A stretch of 64,000 nucleotides of DNA from Pseudanabaena sp. Chao 1811 (GTDB lineage: Bacteria; Cyanobacteriota; Cyanobacteriia; Pseudanabaenales; Pseudanabaenaceae). The position numbers were made by a program, and so were the translations under genes. Below are positions 36,676-45,378 of the stretch, piece after piece; the first letter of the stretch is position 1, and each line of letters starts with the position of its first letter. Location: NCBI RefSeq assembly GCF_027942295.1, contig NZ_CP101416.1, positions 558,001 through 622,000 of the forward strand. Reading direction: 5' to 3'. The notes beneath the pieces were generated by a model. It saw nothing but the letters and a program-made list of their open reading frames with translations. It searched no databases and had not been told where the DNA came from.

Positions 36676-36702
36676 AGAGGGGGCGCAAAGCGCCCCTTCC
36701 TA
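36676..36702 (+). terminator. Hairpin after gloA
   Basis: AGGGGGCGC and GCGCCCCTTCCT arms around AAA, then TTTT; 5 bp past the stop. Confidence 0.7.
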
Positions 36703-36762
36703 TTTTCTGTTATTTGGTAAAAATTGTTATAAGCTAAAAAGCTGCACACCAATAGCCTCCTC

Positions 36763-38217
36763 ATGCGTAGACCCCGATATACTCCCTCTTGGCATTCCAA
36801 GCGCAAATCATCTTGGTTGCGAAACACTTTACTCCTCATCTTTATTGGTTTGCCATTGCTGTTAATTTTGGCAGAACTAATTGCGCGAGGAGCGCTTTTG
36901 GCTACAGGTACAACTCAACTTGAACCTAACAAAACTGTAGCGATCGCCCAATCCTATGCCTTTAAATTGCAGGATGCCAATGGTAATAGCTATCCCGGAT
37001 TACCCGATTCAGGTCGCCTCAAAGTTCGCCGTAGTCCTCTATTAGGATATGAACTAATTCCTAGTCAGAGTAGTGACTATTGGCAAATTAACGACCAAGG
37101 CTTTCGTCAAGATTCTTCCGTACCAATTGAAAAACCTGCTGGCGAGATCCGCATATTTTTAGTTGGTGGGTCTACCGCTTTTACGAATATGGCGGAAAAA
37201 AATCAAAAGGCATTGGCTTTTAAAATCGAGAAATTAATCAACGATCGCGTCCGCGCCCAAAATAACAACCCTGAAAAATTTAAGCCTAAAGAAACACCCT
37301 ACTTTGCCGATCAAATCGAGGCAATGCGTGCCTTACCTCCACGTATTCGTGATGGTAGCTATCGGGTCATTGCAGCGGCAGTCCCTGGGTATACCTCTGG
37401 CAATGAACTAGCACTGCTATCTCAGAAGGTCAGTGCCTATAGTCCCAATGCCTTAATTATTCTGGATGGCTATGAAGACTTGCGATCGCCCAGTAGTCAG
37501 CCTGCCCATGAGATTGGTAACATTGATCAATTGTTGCGCGATCCGATCGCCCAATATCGTCAACACCAAAGCCAACAATTTGGCAACTGGATAAATTCTT
37601 TCTATTTAGTCAAAGCATGGCAAAAGTGGATCGTTCCTGCCGATACAGCGACATTTAGCTCTGATTATCAAATCTTTAGTGCTGAGCAATTTAGCAAAGA
37701 TCCCAAAGAGTTACAAAAAAGGATTGATCGCTACGTCTACAACACAAAGCAAATGACAAAGTTAGCTGGTGACATTCCCACTTTGATTGTGCTTCAGCCA
37801 GAGATCACAGGTAAGAAAAAGGCTCTAACCAAGGAAGAGCAAGGCATACTTAAGTCTTTGGGTAATGAATATAGCGATCGCGTTACCAATGCGTACAATG
37901 TTGCTGAAAAAACTCTGAGCAGCCAATTTCCAAACACAAAATTTATTAATTTCTATCAACTATTTCAATCAAGCAATCAACAAGCTTTTATTGATCCAAT
38001 TCATCTAACGGAAGCTGCCAATGATACGGTGGCACAAAAGTTGTATGAAAGTATCGAACAGGCATTTTCGGTACAACCAGCTCCCAACTCGATCAATAGT
38101 GACATCACACCACAGTCTGTTCCCACGCCACAGCCCACGCCTACACCTGAGCCAGCAAAACCTACCTCTCCTCCTGCCAGTCTTTCTGAAACACTGCAAC
38201 GAGTACAAGGACAGTAA
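36763..38217 (+). CDS. SGNH-hydrolase-like membrane-anchored protein
   Basis: 484 aa. N-terminal basic stretch and one transmembrane helix (TLLLIFIGLPLLLILAELIARG, ~22-43). A GDSL/SGNH-like fold follows: IRIFLVGGSTAFTNMAE (block I, Ser ~136), YRVIAAAVPGYTSGNELALLSQK (block II-like Gly), ALIILDGYEDLRS (block III equivalent, Asn replaced by Asp) and FIDPIHLTEAANDTVAQKL (D-x-x-H, block V). The C-terminus is a Pro/Thr/Gln-rich tail. Possibly an envelope acyl-ester hydrolase or O-acetyltransferase-type protein; substrate unknown. Confidence 0.78.
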   Translation: MRRPRYTPSWHSKRKSSWLRNTLLLIFIGLPLLLILAELIARGALLATGTTQLEPNKTVAIAQSYAFKLQDANGNSYPGLPDSGRLKVRRSPLLGYELIPSQSSDYWQINDQGFRQDSSVPIEKPAGEIRIFLVGGSTAFTNMAEKNQKALAFKIEKLINDRVRAQNNNPEKFKPKETPYFADQIEAMRALPPRIRDGSYRVIAAAVPGYTSGNELALLSQKVSAYSPNALIILDGYEDLRSPSSQPAHEIGNIDQLLRDPIAQYRQHQSQQFGNWINSFYLVKAWQKWIVPADTATFSSDYQIFSAEQFSKDPKELQKRIDRYVYNTKQMTKLAGDIPTLIVLQPEITGKKKALTKEEQGILKSLGNEYSDRVTNAYNVAEKTLSSQFPNTKFINFYQLFQSSNQQAFIDPIHLTEAANDTVAQKLYESIEQAFSVQPAPNSINSDITPQSVPTPQPTPTPEPAKPTSPPASLSETLQRVQGQ

Positions 38218-38220
38218 CAA

Positions 38221-38256
38221 AAGTAAAGTTCATCCCCTAGGGGATGAACTTTACTT
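38221..38256 (+). terminator. Terminator before petG
   Basis: Perfect 18-bp arms AAGTAAAGTTCATCCCCT and AGGGGATGAACTTTACTT with no loop bases, then TTTT. Confidence 0.75.
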
Positions 38257-38324
38257 TTTAAAAGGTTTTCAGAATGAGAGTCACTGAAGTAAACTATTGA
38301 AGTTAGTGAGTTTAATAAATCTTT

Positions 38325-38423
38325 ATGGTAGAACCAATTTTGTCGGGCATTTGCCTCGGTCTTATTTTCATTACCCTTGGTGGACTATTTTTCGCTGCTT
38401 ATCAGCAATACCGTAGAGTCTAG
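38325..38423 (+). CDS. petG: Cytochrome b6-f complex subunit V (PetG)
   Basis: 32 aa, too short for usual ORF lists. It reads [20 protein letters not shown] and then [12 protein letters not shown], the standard PetG pattern (MVEPLLxGIVLGLIxVTLxGLFxAAYxQYRR). A single transmembrane helix that stabilises the b6f complex in thylakoids. One detail is unusual: a Cys in the helix (GIC). Followed at once by a hairpin, and psbO lies 600 bp away. Confidence 0.93.
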   Translation: MVEPILSGICLGLIFITLGGLFFAAYQQYRRV

Positions 38424-38430
38424 CAACACA

Positions 38431-38464
38431 AAGAAAAAGAGGCGCAATGCGCCTCTTTTTCTTT
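38431..38464. terminator. Terminator between petG and the convergent gene
   Basis: AAGAAAAAGAGGCGCA and TGCGCCTCTTTTTCTT arms, loop of one to two bases, positioned between convergent stops (38423 and 38463). Confidence 0.8.
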
Positions 38465-38795
38465 AGGAGTCAGATTCTTCAGGCTGTTCTAGATATCGAC
38501 AGATTTCATTAATTTTCATCCGATAAATATGTGGCCAGCCACCATTAGTCTCAATGTCGCGTAAGAGATTAAATAGCTCATGCCGACTAATTGGTAATGC
38601 AGGTTGAAATAAATCATCCCGAATCCGTTTATGAAGTGATTCTAAGATCCGCAAAATTTGTAAAAGACTCTCGGCATTGCCTTGTTGAGCTTGAGAAATT
38701 TGCCAAATGCGATCGCTGAGCGCTTCCAGCTCAGACAAATCAGCAGTTTGCCCCTGTTGTGATTGGTTCTGTGATTGGATTTCTGTTTGTGCCAA
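38463..38795 (-). CDS. Conserved cyanobacterial hypothetical protein
   Basis: 110 aa. Gln-rich N-terminus (IQSQNQSQQGQTADLSE), then a helical domain LEALSDRIWQISQAQQGNAESLLQILRILESLHKRIRDDLF and LFNLLRDIETNGGWPHIYRMKINEICRYL. It resembles a small helical family seen across cyanobacteria with no known role. No membrane or catalytic motif; soluble. Confidence 0.7.
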   Translation of the reverse strand: MAQTEIQSQNQSQQGQTADLSELEALSDRIWQISQAQQGNAESLLQILRILESLHKRIRDDLFQPALPISRHELFNLLRDIETNGGWPHIYRMKINEICRYLEQPEESDS

Positions 38796-39021
38796 GCTAA
38801 GTACCCTCGTGCGCGATAATATGGTGATTGGAATTTTACAAATTAAGTCTTTAGTTAGCTAACCTCTATGGCTAGTCTAAAGCACCAACAACTCCTTAAC
38901 GATCTCAATTTAAAATCCCAAACTTAGATCGTATTTTTTAACAGATTCTAGAATATGCGGTATAAAACGCTGCATATCCGAAGTCTAAAATGTTACCCGT
39001 TAAATTAAAAAGAGGTTATTT

Positions 39022-39864
39022 ATGAAATTTCGTAGTTTTACGAAAGCAATTTTTACATTGTGTATCAGTTTATGCATGTTAGTAGCTAGTGGTGTATTTG
39101 CTAGCACTACTTTTGCTGCTGTCCCCCCAGGTTTGACCTATGACCAAATTGTAAATACTGGTTTAGCAAACAAATGTGGTGACATTTTGGGTGCTTCTCG
39201 CGGTGGTCGTAACTTTATTCCCGTTGGTGCAGGTCAGTCTGTCGAAATTACCGACCTTTGCTTAGAGCCAACCTCCTTCTATGTCAAAGAAGAATCGAAC
39301 AACAAGCGCAAAAAACCTGAGTTCGTAGCTAGCAAGTTAATGACTCGCTCTACTTCTAGTCTTGACTTTGTAAAGGCAACTGTTACTGGTAATAGCGATG
39401 GTAGCTTGAGCCTGGTAGAAACCGATGGTCTAGACTATCAACCAATCACTGTCAAAATGCCTGGTGGTGAATTGGTAGCGATTTTGTTCACCATCAAGGG
39501 TTATAAGGCAACCACAAACCCTGGTGTAAATGGTCTGACTACATCTGTTGACTTCGTTGGTACAACTGATGTTCCTACCTATCGTGGTTCTGGCTTTATC
39601 GATCCTAAGGGTCGTGGTCTAGCGATCGGTTATGACGCTGCTGAAGCTTTACCTGCAAAGCGTAACTCTTTCGATAACCGCAGCGTTAAGGATGACTCGA
39701 CTTCTAAGGGTACTCTATCCTTGCAAATTGCTAAGTTGAATGCTGATACTGGCGAAATCGCTGGTACTTTCGAGACCGAACAAACCTCTGACAATGACCT
39801 CGGTGGTGTTGAGCCTAAGGAAGTAATCATTCGCGGCGTATTCTACGGCAAAGTTAACGCTTAA
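39022..39864 (+). CDS. psbO: Photosystem II manganese-stabilizing protein PsbO
   Basis: 280 aa precursor. Sec-type signal peptide to about residue 33 (SGVFASTTFAA|VPPG), sending it to the thylakoid lumen. Mature protein motifs: LTYDQIVNTGLANKCGDILGASRG and VEITDLCLEP, whose Cys form the conserved disulfide, then VDFVGTTDVPTYRGSGFIDPKGRG and the C-terminal VEPKEVIIRGVFYGKV. It stabilises the Mn4CaO5 cluster. A good AAGAGG ribosome-binding site lies 8 bp upstream. A single gene with a following terminator. Confidence 0.98.
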   Translation: MKFRSFTKAIFTLCISLCMLVASGVFASTTFAAVPPGLTYDQIVNTGLANKCGDILGASRGGRNFIPVGAGQSVEITDLCLEPTSFYVKEESNNKRKKPEFVASKLMTRSTSSLDFVKATVTGNSDGSLSLVETDGLDYQPITVKMPGGELVAILFTIKGYKATTNPGVNGLTTSVDFVGTTDVPTYRGSGFIDPKGRGLAIGYDAAEALPAKRNSFDNRSVKDDSTSKGTLSLQIAKLNADTGEIAGTFETEQTSDNDLGGVEPKEVIIRGVFYGKVNA

Positions 39865-39883
39865 GCCCTAATCAAAGCTTTTG

Positions 39884-39923
39884 AAAAAGGAGAGTCTTAT
39901 TAATTTAAGACCTCCTTTTTTAA
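39884..39923 (+). terminator. Terminator after psbO
   Basis: AAAAAGGAGAGTCTTA pairs with TAAGACCTCCTTTTT (one-base imperfection) around TTAATT, ending in a T run. Confidence 0.8.
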
Positions 39924-39979
39924 TGAATATTTAGATAGTATTCAGTTGGACTTACAGTATCAATAGCTTGGATTGATTT

Positions 39980-40705
39980 TTATGGCTTAGATATTTTTTC
40001 CCATATATCCAACAAATACTTTAAGCTCAATAAATGATTGGTTAATTCACATCGTTTTATCAAAGCATCAAAATATTTTTTATCTTCAATAGCTCTTGGC
40101 TTTTCCTTTCTATAAGACAATCCAAATTCTCGTAAATACTGCTTTAAGTATTTTTCATGAAATCTTGCTCTTGTCGGATAACTGGTTGGATAATTCATCT
40201 TCTCTGGATCGTTGACAAGAACATCGTAATAAGGTTGAAAATTTGAGAAAAATTCAGAATTACCTTTAGCTATATATTGATTTGGAATATCTGCATTACC
40301 TAAAGCCCAAGTTTCAATACAGCAATGCTGAATAATAATATGAAACTGTATCAACTGATTTTCATTTATACCAAGTTTAGTTTTAAATTCTTCGAGCTTC
40401 ACCTTAATCTCTGCAAATCGATCTTGATAAGTGTCATCTTCTGAATCTATACAAATAAAAAAATGATCTACATTATTGTAGTTTTTGATATCAAGTAAAC
40501 ATTGCTCCAATAATGATTGACCTCCATAGAGTTTTGGTGAACTAACCATATTGGGATACCCATTCCCTGCAATTATCCGACATGAATTATCTGTCATATC
40601 TTCAGGCTTATCTACAAAGTTAATATTGGAGAAAAAATGAGTTAACCAAGCTTTGTATACTTTAGGTTCTGTCTTACCTCCTTCAACTAAAAACAAAAGG
40701 TTCAC
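39980..40705 (-). CDS. Small TOPRIM-like protein (DUF4276/RloB/AriB-like) paired with the ATPase
   Basis: 241 aa. The N-terminus MNLLFLVEGGKTEPKVYKAWL has the single Glu of TOPRIM folds (LVEGxTE pattern), HFFICIDSEDDTYQDRF (~88-104) the acidic D-x-D-type pair, and HIIIQHCCIETWALGN (~131-146) the E-x-W motif seen in RloB/DUF4276-type proteins. The C-terminal part is basic and Lys/Arg/Tyr-rich. Its ATG overlaps the stop of the upstream ATPase gene by four bases (ATGA), so the two are translationally coupled. Such ATPase-TOPRIM pairs (OLD, PARIS, RloAB) often act in phage defence. The exact family is not settled. Confidence 0.68.
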   Translation of the reverse strand: MNLLFLVEGGKTEPKVYKAWLTHFFSNINFVDKPEDMTDNSCRIIAGNGYPNMVSSPKLYGGQSLLEQCLLDIKNYNNVDHFFICIDSEDDTYQDRFAEIKVKLEEFKTKLGINENQLIQFHIIIQHCCIETWALGNADIPNQYIAKGNSEFFSNFQPYYDVLVNDPEKMNYPTSYPTRARFHEKYLKQYLREFGLSYRKEKPRAIEDKKYFDALIKRCELTNHLLSLKYLLDIWEKISKP

Positions 40706-41862
40706 GCAGCAATATCCTCATTTTCAAGTAAGTTAATTAGTTGCGTAAATTTATCTAAGCTAGATGCTGTATTAAGTGTAGGAATATCTATAGCTTTTCT
40801 GGATCTTATTACTCCATTATTTCTAGATACTAATTGCCAAGTTTTCCAAGGGATATTATTAATAACATATGGATGATGACTAGTAAGTATAAATTGCAAA
40901 TCTAGGGACATATCTAGAATTAACTCTGTTAGCTGAGGCATACAATTAACACCTAAACTATTTTCAAATTCATCAATAACAATTACAGATTCTTCAGGCG
41001 CAGCTATAATTTCCACTAAACAAGTTAATACCCGATACATACCCGAAGATATTTGGAATTGTGAAATCCATTTCTCTGAATCATTTTCTTTGATCTCAAA
41101 AAGAAGATTATATCTATCATGAGCTTCACTATCAACAATAATCTTTATGTTTTCTACAGAAGTAAAAATTTCAATATAAATTTCTTTAATTGTATTAAAT
41201 ACTCTTGGGAAAAGTGATTCTAGATAATATGCTTTAAGTAATGTTGGTGCATCAACAAGGTCTGACTTGAGTTTTTGTAAATAAGTACGATATTCATAAT
41301 CATCTAAGTCCAAATATTCTGGTATTTGCACATTGCTGGGTGCTGATTTCATGGAAACAATAGCACTTTGAGGATTTTCGTTGAAAATAAATCTTTTAAA
41401 AGCTTCAGCTATAGGTGCGATAGCATCTTCTTCAGCAAGAATAGTAATTGCACTTTCAGTCCTCTTGAGTTTTGGAAGCTTTCGATTGTTTAATTTGGAT
41501 ACTTTACTAGTACGATGTAAAATCTCTATCTCATTAGATTTATTAACTTCAATAATTTTTTCATCCAAAATTTCAGCTTGTTCTGGCTCACTTGTAAAAG
41601 GATCATAAATAGAATTTGAGACTTCAGCTTCTAGACTCCAACGATAGTTTTTATTTAAGTGAGAAAAGTTAATAGACCACTTTACATCTTCCAATAATTG
41701 AACTTTGCCTTGGGCAACATTACAGATAAAATTAAGTGCCTTAAGGATCCTCGTTTTTCCAACACCAGAAGCACCTACTAATAGGTTTAAGTTTTCAAAG
41801 GAAACTTCTTCAATATTTAGGTTTCGGCTATTACTGTTAAAGCTAAAACTATTTATTTTCAT
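40702..41862 (-). CDS. AAA/ABC-type ATPase of an OLD/AriA-like class
   Basis: 386 aa. Walker A LLVGASGVGKTRILKAL (~27-43), ABC-signature-like QISSGMYRVLTCLVEII (~270), Walker B ESVIVIDEFENSLG (~295) and the switch His in LQFILTSHHPYVINNIP are all present: the AAA_15/21 arrangement of OLD-type and PARIS AriA ATPases. The middle (~70-250) is a variable, mostly helical insert. Its start lies inside the end of the S9 peptidase gene (14-bp overlap), and its stop overlaps the TOPRIM-like gene. No GCGATCGC site is seen in the pair, unlike most neighbours, consistent with acquired DNA. Confidence 0.8.
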   Translation of the reverse strand: MKINSFSFNSNSRNLNIEEVSFENLNLLVGASGVGKTRILKALNFICNVAQGKVQLLEDVKWSINFSHLNKNYRWSLEAEVSNSIYDPFTSEPEQAEILDEKIIEVNKSNEIEILHRTSKVSKLNNRKLPKLKRTESAITILAEEDAIAPIAEAFKRFIFNENPQSAIVSMKSAPSNVQIPEYLDLDDYEYRTYLQKLKSDLVDAPTLLKAYYLESLFPRVFNTIKEIYIEIFTSVENIKIIVDSEAHDRYNLLFEIKENDSEKWISQFQISSGMYRVLTCLVEIIAAPEESVIVIDEFENSLGVNCMPQLTELILDMSLDLQFILTSHHPYVINNIPWKTWQLVSRNNGVIRSRKAIDIPTLNTASSLDKFTQLINLLENEDIAA

Positions 41863-43843
41863 GATTGTTCTGTAAATGCTTTTTGAAAAAGTCTAGGGTA
41901 TAGCCAATTTCTAGGACTTGATTACTGCGCTTGCTAGAGCCGTGACCTTCATCGGGGAAGATGACTAATTGTGAAGGGATTTTTTTCTGTTCGAGAATTT
42001 TTTGGATTTGGATCGCTTCACCGACAGGGACTCGCGGATCGTTTGCACCTTGGATGATTAGTAATGGGGCTTTGATGCGATCGCTATAGGTCACAGGCGA
42101 TAGTTCAATCAGTGCATCCCGATCCTTAACAGGATCGCCATATTCACTAATTCGTAAAATGCGGCGATAGGGAGCAGTGTTATTTAAAAACGTGAGTAGA
42201 TTGCTAATGCCAACAATCGAGACACCTGCATCATAACTACCTGCAAATTTTGACATCCCAACTAGTGCCGAATAGCCGCCATAGCTACCACCGACAATAC
42301 CGATTTTGGGAGTGATTCCGTTAGCTTGCCAGTTTTTGCGGATATAGATTGATGCGTCTTCGATATCAGTGATTACTTTGAGGCGATCGCGTCCATTATC
42401 AGCATTGAGCCAAGTTTTGCCATAGCCCTCACTACCGCGAACATTCGGCTCCGCAAATACAAAGCCTGCATTCACAAATAACTGGGCATAGCGATTGAAA
42501 CCTGCGGTACTTTGTCCCTCTGGCCCCCCATGAAAATGAACAATTACGGGGCAAGGCTTTTCCAGAGGATTTTGGGGAGTATTTTCACATTGGGGCGATC
42601 GATAGACAAACATGGGGATTTTTGTCCCATCTCGCGTTGTGTAGGTCTCTAGCTTAGCAGCCGTAAATTTACTGGTGTCAATTTCGGGGGTGCTAGGCAA
42701 GACCCATTGCGTGAGTTTTTTAGTCTGCCAATCATATACATAGCTAAGTCTTGGAGCTTTGGCAGTTTCTACCCCAATGGTGGTGAAGCGACCATTACGG
42801 GTAGTTAAACCTGTATAGATATGATCTGCATTCGCAAATTCAGGCAGCTCGATCGCCTCATAGTTATTGGTGGCGATCGCCTTAACCCTTGTGTAACCGC
42901 CATCATTAATCGAGTAGAGAATGCGTTGGCGTTGATCATCGATATCAAAGCTAGCAACATCCGCTTTTAGCTCTGGGGTAATGGGCGTAAATTGCTTGTT
43001 TTTGTAACTATAAAGACGACGAAACTCACTAAATTTGGGAGTTAGTACTAAATATTCGTCAGCGTTTACACCATATTGAATGCCATATTCTTCCTTCTCT
43101 TTTTGACCAATGAGAGGGGTAGTGGTTCTAGTTTTGACATCGTATTCGTAATATTCCTGCGATTGGCTACCCGTTGCTTTTGCAAAGAGAAATTTTTCGC
43201 GATCGCCTGTTTTCGGATTCACATACACATCGGCAATCCACCAAATCCCATCGCCGCCAGAAATTGGCACTTTCTTTTTGGTTTGCAAATCGTAGCGATA
43301 AATTGTATTGGAGTCGGGTTTAACATCATTGGCACTGAAATAGATCGTGCGGGAGTCATTGCCAATATATTGCAGTGAGGTACGCACACCTGCTAGGTGC
43401 TGGATAACTTCTAACTCTCCGCCATTGGTCGATTGCAAATATAGTCCCGGATTTTCCTCGCCTTGGCGATCGCGAGATAGGATCAGGTATTTACCGTCAG
43501 GAGTCATGCCTGCGATCGTTGTGGCATCCTGCCCTCCCGTCACTTGCACAGGAAATTTTTGTGCGCCATCGAGCCGCCACACCTGCACTGTTCCTGTAAT
43601 TCCCCAAGTAAAAAACATCCGCTTGCCATCGGGTGTGACCATCCCTAACCCTGGCGATCGCACATCGAGAATGGACTCAATCGGACGGGTGACACTAGGC
43701 GGTAGTGCCGTTGGTGCATAGCGTTTAAGAATTGCAGGATCGAGGCTATCTTTACCTAATCCTGAATACTGAGCCTGAGCTGGTAGGGCAGCAACGGTAA
43801 GACTAGAGAGAAGCACAGAAAATAATAGCGATCGCTGATTCAT
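41849..43843 (-). CDS. S9 family prolyl oligopeptidase-like peptidase
   Basis: 664 aa. N-terminal signal peptide (LLFSVLLSSLTVAALPAQAQ). A beta-propeller-like part to ~400 (MTPDGKYLILSRDRQGEENPG) precedes the alpha/beta-hydrolase domain: catalytic Ser in GIVGGSYGGYSALVGMSKF, Asp in IIQGANDPRVPVGEA and His in FPDEGHGSSK. It acts in the periplasm, likely on peptides. Its last codons overlap the ATPase start: the TAG stop lies inside the ATG-AAA-ATA of the next gene. Whether this co-transcription is functional is unknown. Confidence 0.92.
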   Translation of the reverse strand: MNQRSLLFSVLLSSLTVAALPAQAQYSGLGKDSLDPAILKRYAPTALPPSVTRPIESILDVRSPGLGMVTPDGKRMFFTWGITGTVQVWRLDGAQKFPVQVTGGQDATTIAGMTPDGKYLILSRDRQGEENPGLYLQSTNGGELEVIQHLAGVRTSLQYIGNDSRTIYFSANDVKPDSNTIYRYDLQTKKKVPISGGDGIWWIADVYVNPKTGDREKFLFAKATGSQSQEYYEYDVKTRTTTPLIGQKEKEEYGIQYGVNADEYLVLTPKFSEFRRLYSYKNKQFTPITPELKADVASFDIDDQRQRILYSINDGGYTRVKAIATNNYEAIELPEFANADHIYTGLTTRNGRFTTIGVETAKAPRLSYVYDWQTKKLTQWVLPSTPEIDTSKFTAAKLETYTTRDGTKIPMFVYRSPQCENTPQNPLEKPCPVIVHFHGGPEGQSTAGFNRYAQLFVNAGFVFAEPNVRGSEGYGKTWLNADNGRDRLKVITDIEDASIYIRKNWQANGITPKIGIVGGSYGGYSALVGMSKFAGSYDAGVSIVGISNLLTFLNNTAPYRRILRISEYGDPVKDRDALIELSPVTYSDRIKAPLLIIQGANDPRVPVGEAIQIQKILEQKKIPSQLVIFPDEGHGSSKRSNQVLEIGYTLDFFKKHLQNNHENK

Positions 43844-43906
43844 AAAGTGGGATTGCTTTCACAATAAGTTATAAAAGGTTTGCTAAGAAAGAAAAGTCAA
43901 TAATTA

Positions 43907-44614
43907 CTAATAGTTAATACCTACCCTAGCCCATTTAGATTGTATCCAAATATAGACAAGAAATAGCCCAGACAGGGCTGCCGCGATCGCCCATTTTATG
44001 GAATCTTTCCAAAGCGCGTTACTAATCCTTCTTTTAATTTCATCGGATTGCGACTGCGTCTGATTAATCGATGTATTAATCTCAGTTAAAAGCTTTTTCT
44101 TAACCTCTTGAGGCTTGGGTATTTTGGCGACTAATGACTGCTGTTGAGGATTTAGAGATTTTAAAACATCACGAATTTCATTGTCAGTATTTGATTTGTT
44201 CAAACGCTCAGCGATCGCTTGTAAAGGACTATTTTGTTGAGCAGTTTTAGCGATGATATCGCCTTGACGAATAGTTTGAACACGGAACGTATTGACAATA
44301 TCTAAAGGAACACCGAGGAAGAAAAACACTGCCATCACCAAAGCTAGCCAAGAAATAACTTTTGTAGCTATCTGTTCCCATTTTATACGCGCACTATATT
44401 CACCAAAAAAGATCAAGGGGAATGATAGTAGTAATAGTGGAACTCTTTCAACAATTTGACCAAAAGTATTTAGCTCCCAAACGGCATCAGTAAATTTTAA
44501 TGGTAGGACAATTGTTAAAAGATCTAAAATGAATAAAGCTAGTAAGAAATAGCCAACACCTCTTAATAAAGTAAATGTCTGTCTACCCATAGCTGGCACT
44601 TGAATATCTTGCAT
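43907..44614 (-). CDS. HpsJ-like protein, cyanoexosortase-associated
   Basis: 235 aa from the ATG at 44614, six bases after GGAG; an upstream start adds four codons. Four membrane segments (VGYFLLALFILDLLTIVL, VPLLLLSFPLIFFGEY, VISWLALVMAVFFFLGVPLDIV and WAIAAALSGLFLVYIWIQSKW) surround a soluble Gln/Lys-rich coiled region. HpsJ-type proteins belong to hormogonium polysaccharide or exosortase loci. Located downstream of the exosortase pair on the same strand. Confidence 0.8.
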   Translation of the reverse strand: MQDIQVPAMGRQTFTLLRGVGYFLLALFILDLLTIVLPLKFTDAVWELNTFGQIVERVPLLLLSFPLIFFGEYSARIKWEQIATKVISWLALVMAVFFFLGVPLDIVNTFRVQTIRQGDIIAKTAQQNSPLQAIAERLNKSNTDNEIRDVLKSLNPQQQSLVAKIPKPQEVKKKLLTEINTSINQTQSQSDEIKRRISNALWKDSIKWAIAAALSGLFLVYIWIQSKWARVGINY

Positions 44615-44658
44615 AACTATCTCCAATTTATTGATGGAATTGATTTTTTGAAAAAGTA

Positions 44659-45378
44659 CTATTCCTTAGGGAAATTATCTTTCCAGTAAAGATGCCAATT
44701 AATCCATACTTTTTCTAAGGTTTGATATTTTTTATCTAAAGAGCTGCTATTTTGCCCAAGATCATTTTTTTCTATTGGTATCGATATGGTTGTAAATAAA
44801 CAGCGATCATCGAATAAATCACTAGTTCCCATTAAATAAGCACTAATATGACTCCAAGTCATCTCAAGGGGACGATTATTAATAAACTGCTCTTCAGTAG
44901 CAGTCGTCATACCACGTGAATTAATACATGATGATAAGTAAGCCCGTTCTTTATCAGAGAATAAAGCATAATATCCTACTTTATCTAAATACCGCATACT
45001 TAGATTATTGTTAGAGGATTTTACGCCAATCATTTCTAATGATTTAGAAATCGAAACTGTTCCATTGGTATATATTGCATCAACTCTTAAAACATTTCGT
45101 GACGATGATACATATAAATACTGTTGAGCAGAAGTAGCATCATTATCCAAAGAAATATTTAAAATTTTACTTTCTTTAAATTGCCAATTAGCCAAAGATA
45201 TTTGATTAGGCAGTTGTAATTTTGAGCGAGTTTTAAGATTAAGATTGAACAGACAAATGCTAATAGCAACAAAGCTTGAAGTACAGGCGATTACTAAGCA
45301 AGACGTCTTAATATTCTTGAGGAATTTCAATCTTGATTTTTGATATTTATATCCTTGAGCTAAGTTTATCTGATTCAT
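44659..45378 (-). CDS. Cyanoexosortase A system-associated protein (EpsI-like)
   Basis: 239 aa. One N-terminal transmembrane helix (CLVIACTSSFVAISICLFNL, ~28-47), the remainder exoplasmic. SLANWQFKESKILNISLDND and the repeated beta pattern resemble EpsI-like partners of exosortases. It overlaps the exosortase gene by 32 bp, indicating coupling. Function: probably assists exosortase maturation or polysaccharide export; family knowledge, not shown here. Confidence 0.75.
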   Translation of the reverse strand: MNQINLAQGYKYQKSRLKFLKNIKTSCLVIACTSSFVAISICLFNLNLKTRSKLQLPNQISLANWQFKESKILNISLDNDATSAQQYLYVSSSRNVLRVDAIYTNGTVSISKSLEMIGVKSSNNNLSMRYLDKVGYYALFSDKERAYLSSCINSRGMTTATEEQFINNRPLEMTWSHISAYLMGTSDLFDDRCLFTTISIPIEKNDLGQNSSSLDKKYQTLEKVWINWHLYWKDNFPKE

